From positions 1 through 9,523 of the forward strand of contig JAHDBK010000112.1 in assembly GCA_020630455.1 (NCBI GenBank): DNA of 9,523 nt, in the 5' to 3' direction. Source of the stretch: Saprospiraceae bacterium (lineage in GTDB: Bacteria; Bacteroidota; Bacteroidia; Chitinophagales; Saprospiraceae). Positions 5,049 through 9,523 of the stretch are shown here, piece by piece. Under the pieces are notes generated by a model, which had not been told where the DNA came from, did no database searches, and saw nothing but the letters and a program-made list of their open reading frames with translations. Position 1 is the first letter of the stretch; each line of letters begins with the position of its first letter. The translations under genes were made by a program, and so were the position numbers.

Positions 5049-6050
5049 ATGGCAAAAAAGAAAAACAATAAAGGTACAAACGAAATTGTAAAAGTAGATA
5101 GTCAAGTAACTGTACAGGATGCACTTTTGCAAAAGAAAGTTGAGATTTTAGAAGCGACTCAAAACCAACACACAAAAAAGACATATCAAAACGCTCTAAA
5201 TGTGTTTTCTCAATTCTGTATTGATAATCAATTTGAGATTGATATATTTACACAGTCGATTGATGAAAAGACCTTAACGGACTTTATAGCCTACTTACAA
5301 GGCAAATACAAGTATAAGACGATTGAGACGTATGTATATGCCCTTAATACCTTGCAAGCCGAAAAGGGACTAAAAAAACCCGTTACGGAAATTGTAAAAA
5401 AGTTTCTTTTGAGAGTAAAGAAATTTCAGAATGAGATGCCCAAACAAGCAAAGGCGATAACTTACAGCGACCTTTGCAATGTCGTATCTAAAATCGACAC
5501 ATCTACAAATAAGGGCAAAAGGGACAAAGCTATTTTACTAGTGGGTTTCTTTGGTTGCCTTCGTAGGTCAGAAATTGCCAACCTTGAAATTTTGGACACC
5601 AAACAATCCAAAGGTTTTCTAACAGTCGATGGTCAAGATGGTTTTTATATTACCTTAAAGCAACATAAAACAGATAAGGACGGTACACCTGCTGTTAAGT
5701 ATGTATCAGCGCAAAGAAACCCGTTAATTTGCCCCCTATTAGCTTTACAAGATTGGTTAAAGGCTTGTAATGTCTGTACAGGCAAATTGTTTATAACAGT
5801 CAGAAAAGGCGACCATGTTGATTGTGATGCACCTTTGACAGACAAGACAATTTACAGAATTATAAAGGGACGTTTTGGAGACGATTATAGTGGGCATTCC
5901 TTACGTGTTGGATTCGCTGTTAGTGCAAGGGATTTAGGAGCAGACATGGAAAGCATACAAAAACAAGGCGCATGGAAATCGGCTACTATGCCCACCCGAT
6001 ATACACAACAAAGCGACTTGAAAAAGAATAACGCAACATCTGTATTTTAA
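5049..6050 (+). CDS. Tyrosine recombinase/integrase, 333 aa
   Basis: Site-specific DNA recombinase that cuts and rejoins DNA through a 3'-phosphotyrosine. The N-terminal core-binding (SAM-like) domain spans about 40-125 (KKTYQNALNVFSQFC onward). The catalytic domain spans about 135-325. The catalytic set reads Arg-172 (LRRSE), Lys-207 (HKTD), His-283/Arg-286 (GHSLR), Trp-309 (GAWKS) in the position often held by His, and nucleophile Tyr-318 (RYTQ). The set looks complete, so the enzyme should be active. The basic N-terminus (1-15) and C-terminal tail are short. With a single lox-like site upstream, multimer resolution of the plasmid is the likeliest job; integration into a chromosome is the alternative. 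The MTase gene follows after 59 A/T-rich bases with no terminator, so read-through into the R-M genes is likely. Confidence 0.9.
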   Translation: MAKKKNNKGTNEIVKVDSQVTVQDALLQKKVEILEATQNQHTKKTYQNALNVFSQFCIDNQFEIDIFTQSIDEKTLTDFIAYLQGKYKYKTIETYVYALNTLQAEKGLKKPVTEIVKKFLLRVKKFQNEMPKQAKAITYSDLCNVVSKIDTSTNKGKRDKAILLVGFFGCLRRSEIANLEILDTKQSKGFLTVDGQDGFYITLKQHKTDKDGTPAVKYVSAQRNPLICPLLALQDWLKACNVCTGKLFITVRKGDHVDCDAPLTDKTIYRIIKGRFGDDYSGHSLRVGFAVSARDLGADMESIQKQGAWKSATMPTRYTQQSDLKKNNATSVF

Positions 6051-6109
6051 ATTAAAATATTTCTAATAAAAAGACAAAAAATAAAAATATAACTAATAAA
6101 ATAAAAAAG

Positions 6110-7120
6110 ATGGTAGAAAAACAGAAAACACTATTCGATAATTTCATTAATGAAAATACAAAACAGAGTGAAATAAACAATGATTTTTTATTAACCAATA
6201 AGATAACCTATCATTTGGGAGAAACTAATACTTTCCTAAATGATATAGCAGATGAAACGGTACATTTGATAGTTACTTCCCCTCCGTATAATATAGGGAA
6301 AGAATATGAAAAGAAAAAAGATATAAAATCATATTTAGATACTCAAAAAGAAGTCATTCAAGAATTAACTAGAGTATTACACCCTAAAGGTAGTATTTGC
6401 TGGCAAGTCGGTAACTATATTAAAGATAAAGAGGTATATCCTTTAGATATATTTTATTATCAAATTTTTAAAGAACTTGGGTTACAATTACGTAATAGAA
6501 TTATATGGCATTTTGGGCATGGACTACATTGTAAATTAAGATTTTCAGGTAGATATGAGACATTACTTTGGTTTACAAAAAATGATGATTATACCTTTAA
6601 TTTAGACCCTGTACGAGTCCCGTCAAAATATCCAGGTAAGCGACATCATAAAGGCAAAAAGAAAGGACAAATATCAGGAAATCCACTAGGCAAAAATCCA
6701 TCTGATATATGGGAGTTTGTCGCAAAAGAATGGGATTTAGAATTATGGGATATACCAAATGTTAAATCTAATCATCCAGAAAAAACAGTACATCCTTGTC
6801 AATTTCCTATTGAATTAGTTGAACGTTGTGTTTTAGCATTTACTAATGAAAATGATTTTATTTTAGACCCCTATGCAGGTGTTGGTTCTGCTTTATTAGC
6901 TGGTATAAAACACAATAGAAAAGTAATAGGAGTTGAGAAAGAAAAGGATTACATAGAAGTAGGAAAACAACGAATCAAAGATTTTTTCTTAGGTAATTTA
7001 AAATATAGACCTTTAGGAAAACAAGTCTATAAACCAAATGGAAAAACACAAGTTTCAAAGGTTCCTAGTGAATGGTTAGAAGACCAAAATAGTTTATACC
7101 ATACTAAAACAAAAACATGA
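6110..7120 (+). CDS. Type II DNA methyltransferase, beta-class amino type (probably m4C), 336 aa
   Basis: This is the modification enzyme of the R-M pair. It transfers a methyl group from S-adenosylmethionine to an exocyclic amino group in the target site. Catalytic motif IV is TSPPYN (56-61). The AdoMet-binding motif I, DPYAGVGS (253-260), comes later, which is the beta-class order. HPCQFPIELVERC (228-240) is the typical segment just before motif I. The variable target-recognition region lies at about 160-215 and is lysine/glycine-rich. TSPPY is commonest in N4-cytosine enzymes, and the BglII and BstYI methyltransferases are of that type to my knowledge; N6-adenine remains possible. The last codons overlap the endonuclease start by ATGA. 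No dedicated promoter box or controller (C) gene is seen, so expression may depend on the recombinase promoter. Confidence 0.9.
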   Translation: MVEKQKTLFDNFINENTKQSEINNDFLLTNKITYHLGETNTFLNDIADETVHLIVTSPPYNIGKEYEKKKDIKSYLDTQKEVIQELTRVLHPKGSICWQVGNYIKDKEVYPLDIFYYQIFKELGLQLRNRIIWHFGHGLHCKLRFSGRYETLLWFTKNDDYTFNLDPVRVPSKYPGKRHHKGKKKGQISGNPLGKNPSDIWEFVAKEWDLELWDIPNVKSNHPEKTVHPCQFPIELVERCVLAFTNENDFILDPYAGVGSALLAGIKHNRKVIGVEKEKDYIEVGKQRIKDFFLGNLKYRPLGKQVYKPNGKTQVSKVPSEWLEDQNSLYHTKTKT

Positions 7121-7758
7121 TTATAGCAGGAAAATATTCTTTCAATAAAGGAAAGGAAATAATAGAAGAAAAATATTCAGATGAATTAAAAGTAATTGAA
7201 AAAGTTATTCACTCCATTGATGCTGAAAAGTGTAAAACGAAAAAGAGCAAAGAAATAACTATGGATGGAAAACTTTTGTATAGTCCAAAGGAATTAAACA
7301 AGATGTTTAAAGCCTCATTTGCAGAACATAAATGGACAAACCATAAGGAATACTGTGAGTATGCAACAGAATTTTATACAAATGAATATACACCAAATAA
7401 GAGAGCAAAAAAGAAAGGAGTAAAACCATATAGAGACATGGACTTTGTTAAAAATCGTGTTGGTGTTGAAGTGCAGTTTGGAAAGTATGCTTTTATGGTT
7501 TACAATGTTTGTGCAAAGATGACAATTTTCAATAAATTGGATATTATTGATGTTGGTGTTGAAATTGTTCCTATAAAACAATTTGCTGATGAAATGAGTA
7601 CAGGAGTATCATATTTTGAACAGTTTGTTTGGGATTTGCAACAACGTGGTAATGCTGATATAGATATTCCTGTTTTGATTATAGGAATTGATACTGATGG
7701 AGTTCCAGAAGAACCTACCAAAGAAACACAAGAACGACAAACAAAACTTGATCTCTAA
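7117..7758 (+). CDS. Type II restriction endonuclease, BglII/BstYI-like, 213 aa
   Basis: Probable cutting partner of the methyltransferase. The active-site pattern is Asp-109, Glu-118, Gln-120 (DFVKNRVGVEVQ). Its +9/+11 spacing is the same as the Asp-84/Glu-93/Gln-95 of BglII as I recall it. The following FGKYAFMVYN, then IDVGVEIVP (144-152) and MSTGVSYFEQ (160-169), match my memory of the BglII/BstYI family, and IPVLIIGI (184-191) gives a core strand. Known members cut AGATCT or RGATCY, so a GATC-centred target is expected but not proven. The length is typical. The ATG overlaps the MTase stop (ATGA), giving tight coupling and MTase-first expression. The tail (196-213) is polar. The strong terminator at 7784-7818 ends the operon. 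Confidence 0.8.
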   Translation: MIIAGKYSFNKGKEIIEEKYSDELKVIEKVIHSIDAEKCKTKKSKEITMDGKLLYSPKELNKMFKASFAEHKWTNHKEYCEYATEFYTNEYTPNKRAKKKGVKPYRDMDFVKNRVGVEVQFGKYAFMVYNVCAKMTIFNKLDIIDVGVEIVPIKQFADEMSTGVSYFEQFVWDLQQRGNADIDIPVLIIGIDTDGVPEEPTKETQERQTKLDL

Positions 7759-7783
7759 TTTTAAATATTTAATAACGATAGTT

Positions 7784-7818
7784 AGCCCTATTGACTTATA
7801 AAGTTGATAGGGCTTTTT
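7784..7818 (+). terminator. Strong rho-independent terminator of the recombinase/R-M operon
   Basis: AGCCCTAT (7784-7791) pairs perfectly with ATAGGGCT (7807-7814). The stem continues through two G-T pairs and four more pairs to a 3-base loop (7798-7800). A run of five Ts (7814-7818) follows. It begins 26 bases after the endonuclease stop. Confidence 0.85.
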
Positions 7819-7830
7819 GTTTATCTAATA

Positions 7831-7985
7831 GTCCCGATAGTAACCAACTGACATAACCAGCATAAGGACAGATAGCGGAACTATCCACCATCAAAACAGC
7901 CGACCACCCCAAGAACCAAGACCCCACACTCCACCCCTACCCTAAAGAATTTTAGCCCACATATAACCAATTTCATTTTTTTGTG
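7831..7985 (+). other. Second degenerate flavobacterial intergenic element and C-rich stretch
   Basis: CCCGATAG (7833-7840) and GATAGCGG (7871-7878) echo the pair at 4267-4298, again just after a terminator. The next roughly 100 bases are C-rich and G-poor (for example CCACCATCAAAACAG) and weakly resemble repeat copies A and B. I see no gene here. Confidence 0.35.
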
Positions 7986-7993
7986 TATCTTTG
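7986..7993 (+). promoter_or_regulatory. Candidate -7 box (TATCTTTG) before the structured leader
   Basis: TATCTTTG fits TAnnTTTG and would start transcription near 8000, within the first arm of the structured leader and about 208 bases upstream of the ATG at 8208. No -33 TTG is visible. Confidence 0.45.
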
Positions 7994-7995
7994 GA

Positions 7996-8190
7996 TTGTC
8001 ACATACAGACAGGACACAAAACACATGTTTCCTTTCTATTTTTTATTGGTTTTTTCGCTTAATTGCGTTTGTAGATATAGCCCAACATTTGTGGTGAAAC
8101 CTGCCATGTCATGTGGTTTGTGTTTCCGTCTGTGTGTGACAACTTAGATAATCCACTTTTGTTGGGTTTTCTATATCTATTTTGTCACAC
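7996..8190 (+). promoter_or_regulatory. Highly structured leader, pseudoknot-capable, upstream of the 116-aa gene
   Basis: A long-range stem pairs 7996-8010 with 8128-8142 (15 bp, one G-U), 8014-8020 with 8117-8123 (7 bp) and 8022-8027 with 8110-8115 (6 bp). A second stem pairs 8072-8087 with 8160-8179 (AGATATAG then CCCAAC on the left arm), with one 4-base bulge on the right. The arm order A-B-A'-B' makes a pseudoknot possible. A competing 8-bp pairing, 8134-8141 (GTGTGACA) with 8183-8190 (TGTCACAC), would break the first stem just before the start codon. The whole could be a cis-regulatory RNA, a stable noncoding RNA or a DNA structure such as a priming site. No known riboswitch is recognised. 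Confidence 0.55.
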
Positions 8191-8207
8191 TCAAAAATGC
8201 TTAGATT

Positions 8208-8558
8208 ATGCGAGCCTATATTTTTACAGATGAAAAACAACTACTCATAAGGGTTTATATAGGTGAAAATACAGCTATCAAGACCACATTAACCAATAAG
8301 CCGACCTTTGCGATTAAAAACGAAATTGAGCCTAAAACAGACCTACCAGAAGACATTGCCACGCTTGGCGAAGCCTTAACCATTCGCCAACTTGTAAACA
8401 CGATTAAACCCCTATTTGATAAGTCCCAAGATTTTAACCAATATTATTTTTCGTTGCTGTTCCTCGTAGGGATTGAAAACAACATGGTTACTGATGCGGA
8501 AATGTTCGACATGCGAATGACAGACACCACCACCGCACCCCAACCACCACAAAATTAA
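8208..8558 (+). CDS. Unrecognised 116-aa protein
   Basis: I do not recognise this protein. The first 35 residues alternate hydrophobic and polar as beta-strands (MRAYIFTDEKQLLIRVYIG, then FAIKN). A helical middle follows (about 50-90, with LGEALTIRQLVNTIKPLFDK and YYFSLLFLVGIE). The C-terminal tail is Thr/Pro/Gln-rich (TDTTTAPQPPQN). There is no signal peptide, clear membrane span or catalytic motif. It follows a strongly structured leader of about 200 bases, implying post-transcriptional control. It precedes a hairpin and another unknown gene on the same strand. ATG 8208 is chosen because the nearby ATG 8197 is in a different frame. The base composition is less A/T-extreme than in the R-M genes. 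A plasmid maintenance or accessory role is possible but unsupported. Confidence 0.6.
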   Translation: MRAYIFTDEKQLLIRVYIGENTAIKTTLTNKPTFAIKNEIEPKTDLPEDIATLGEALTIRQLVNTIKPLFDKSQDFNQYYFSLLFLVGIENNMVTDAEMFDMRMTDTTTAPQPPQN

Positions 8559-8598
8559 GCGTATTTACTTGGGAATCTTGGCAGGTTTCCACACTAGA

Positions 8599-8637
8599 AA
8601 AGGGACATGGTGAAAAGTCGCCATGTCCCTTCATTTT
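8599..8637 (+). terminator. Hairpin between the two unknown genes, probable terminator
   Basis: AAGGGACATGG (8600-8610) pairs perfectly with CCATGTCCCTT (8621-8631), and a T-G and a G-C pair extend it inward. The following TCATTTTA is only a broken T-tract, so termination may be partial and the next gene may be reached by read-through. Confidence 0.6.
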
Positions 8638-8684
8638 ACAAAAAAGTCGCCCAGCTTTTGTAAATCCCTTCAAATTACCCCGAC

Positions 8685-8948
8685 ATGATACGAGTCTGTT
8701 TTTTTGAATACTCCAGCACCAAGCCCCGATATTATAGGAAGCTTTGCGACCTACTACAAAGCTACCAATTTACCGCCAAAGAAGTCGCAAGTATTCGCAA
8801 CCGATTGAACCGAAAAAGGAAAGACGGACAAGGCTATAAAGCCGATATTTGGCGAAAGAATGGAGTAGTGATACAAAGACACTATTTCGAGAAACAAGGC
8901 TATAAGATAGCCCACCAACACCGCACCAATGGAGTAGGGGAGGACTAA
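8685..8948 (+). CDS. Unrecognised basic 87-aa protein
   Basis: I do not recognise this protein. It is strongly basic and tyrosine-rich: STKPRYYRKLCDLLQSYQ (11-28), then a helix-turn-like stretch, FTAKEVASIRNRLNRKRKDG (29-48), and a strand-rich end (YKADIWRKNGVVIQRHYF, about 51-68). The central segment could be a small nucleic-acid-binding helix pair, but no named family fits. The ATG has a C-rich upstream stretch (TTACCCCGAC) unlike the A/T-rich leaders of the other genes. It lies 53 bases after a probable terminator hairpin. The next gene in the circle is the junction-spanning RHH regulator. It may be co-expressed with the 116-aa gene by read-through. Confidence 0.55.
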   Translation: MIRVCFFEYSSTKPRYYRKLCDLLQSYQFTAKEVASIRNRLNRKRKDGQGYKADIWRKNGVVIQRHYFEKQGYKIAHQHRTNGVGED

Positions 8949-9208
8949 AGTAAATTGTTCACCAACACATACAAAATCTATTTATTTCGGTCCTAGCTCA
9001 AGAACCAAAAATAACCGCAGCCTCCACCCGAAAAACAAACCGATAAATCTATATACTTAGCAAGGTTAAAGCATTAAATAAATTATAATACGATAAATTT
9101 TGTGGAGGCAAAAACAAAAGTACTTTTCTATATACAATAGACTCCACCAAGCACACTTTTAAAAGTCACATAAACGCAAGAAACACCAATTTTTCAAGGT
9201 AGGTGTAA
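8949..9208. other. Gene-free stretch with alternative inverted repeats and 12-bp palindromes
   Basis: GCCTCCAC (9020-9027) can pair with GTGGAGGC (9102-9109). The core of that second arm, GTGGAG (9102-9107), can instead pair with CTCCAC (9142-9147). Two perfect 12-bp palindromes lie nearby: AAAAGTACTTTT (9116-9127) and ACTTTTAAAAGT (9155-9166). CGATAAAT occurs twice, 50 bases apart (9041, 9091). I see no supported gene on either strand. Confidence 0.45.
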
Positions 9209-9523
9209 ATGATATATAGAAACTTATTTTTGTTCGCAATTGCGTTTATGAGATGCAATATATATAAAACCGTTTGTGCAAAAACAATCATTTTTGAGAA
9301 AAACCAGATTTTTTTGCATTCTAAGCCCTTTTTTACTAATTTGTACGGACATTTAAAGCAAGTGGATAGTATATACCAATTAGGTCGAGATAATCAAAAT
9401 TTAAGTCTAAATGCAAATAGAGTAAATGCAGAAGACAAAAACGACCTTATTTTTACCGTTACAAAATTTTATAATATGAAAGGAAAGAAGACTGCAAAAA
9501 GAAAAGCCAGAACGCCCAAAGAA
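9209..9523 (+). CDS. In-frame upstream extension of the junction-spanning RHH gene (possible longer start)
   Basis: Because the molecule is circular, the frame starting at ATG 9209 reads without a stop through 9475 and into the RHH gene, whose ATG is at 9476 (equal to position 8). An in-frame TAA lies immediately upstream at 9206-9208. Full-length products would be 153 aa from 9209 or 140 aa from ATG 9248. A TAnnTTTG box at 9225-9232 would place transcription start near 9239, just before ATG 9248, which favours the 140-aa form if the extension is real. The other two forward frames hit stops within about 45 bases. The added residues begin hydrophobic (MIYRNLFLFAIAF) and turn polar before the basic tail. 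I recognise no domain in them. The stretch also holds palindromes, so it may instead be an untranslated leader. Confidence 0.35.
   Translation, partial: MIYRNLFLFAIAFMRCNIYKTVCAKTIIFEKNQIFLHSKPFFTNLYGHLKQVDSIYQLGRDNQNLSLNANRVNAEDKNDLIFTVTKFYNMKGKKTAKRKARTPKE
9225..9232 (+). promoter_or_regulatory. Candidate -7 box (TATTTTTG) before the junction-spanning gene
   Basis: TATTTTTG fits TAnnTTTG. Transcription would start near 9239, within or just after the 10-bp palindrome CGCAATTGCG (9235-9244) and 9 bases before ATG 9248. The palindrome would be well placed as an operator. Confidence 0.35.
9469..9523. repeat. Terminal overlap identical to 1-55, showing circularity
   Basis: All 55 bases equal positions 1-55. 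The length is typical of a de Bruijn k-mer overlap at the ends of a circular contig. The unique circle is 9468 bp, and the duplicated bases lie inside the first RHH gene. Confidence 0.93.

Noticed and set aside
7315..7721. Two minus-strand frames of 73 and 88 codons
   Set aside because: Both are antisense to the endonuclease gene, whose family motifs are clear in the plus frame.
3731..8964. TGGTGAACAATTT at 3731-3743 with its reverse complement at 8952-8964
   Set aside because: A single 13-base inverted match in a 9.5-kb AT-rich circle is expected by chance, and neither copy has supporting context.
9469..9523. Terminal direct repeats as phage or transposon ends
   Set aside because: The 55-base identity fits an assembly overlap of a circular molecule. 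It lies inside a coding frame, and no transposase or packaging genes are present.

Overview
The window is one complete small circular replicon. Its last 55 bases (9469-9523) repeat its first 55 exactly, so the unique circle is 9468 bp and the ends are an assembly overlap. The DNA is AT-rich. The host is probably a member of Bacteroidota, most likely Flavobacteriia. The evidence is the VirE_N/PriCT_2/VirE-type replication proteins, several TAnnTTTG boxes (the -7 consensus of that phylum), the lack of GGAGG-type ribosome sites, and CCCGATAG...GATAGCG intergenic elements like those scattered through flavobacterial genomes. I see no relaxase, conjugation gene, ParA/ParB pair, phage structural gene, tRNA, rRNA or CRISPR. 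It is best read as a small non-conjugative plasmid.

Layout. (1) 9209-692: two small ribbon-helix-helix-like DNA-binding proteins, the first spanning the circle junction, separated by palindromes. (2) 693-3559: a hairpin-rich leader, then a two-gene replication operon. It encodes an AEP-type primase domain protein (984-1877) and a PriCT-2/SF3-like helicase protein (1880-3559). (3) 3560-4376, without a protein gene: a 316-bp dyad with perfect 62-bp arms built from eleven GTTACAC heptamers, the best origin candidate. It is followed by a probable small structured RNA with its own promoter box and terminator. (4) 4377-4709: an unrecognised minus-strand gene bracketed by diverged direct repeats. 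(5) 4969-7818: a perfect 14-8-14 recombinase-type site, a tyrosine recombinase, an amino-type DNA methyltransferase and an overlapping BglII/BstYI-like endonuclease, closed by a strong terminator. (6) 7820-8948: a strongly structured leader and two unrecognised small genes. (7) 8949-9475: palindromes and an open frame running into the first regulator.

How it fits together. The two regulators, the primase-helicase pair, the heptamer dyad and perhaps the small RNA would form the replication and copy-control module. The recombinase with its single lox-like site would resolve multimers. The restriction-modification pair would stabilise the plasmid and defend the host. GATC, the expected core of the endonuclease target, occurs only twice in the circle, while its anagram CATG occurs about thirty times. 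That suggests long exposure to GATC-directed restriction. The most novel-looking items are the lox-like site lying in its recombinase's promoter, the heptamer dyad, and the pseudoknot-capable leader before 8208.
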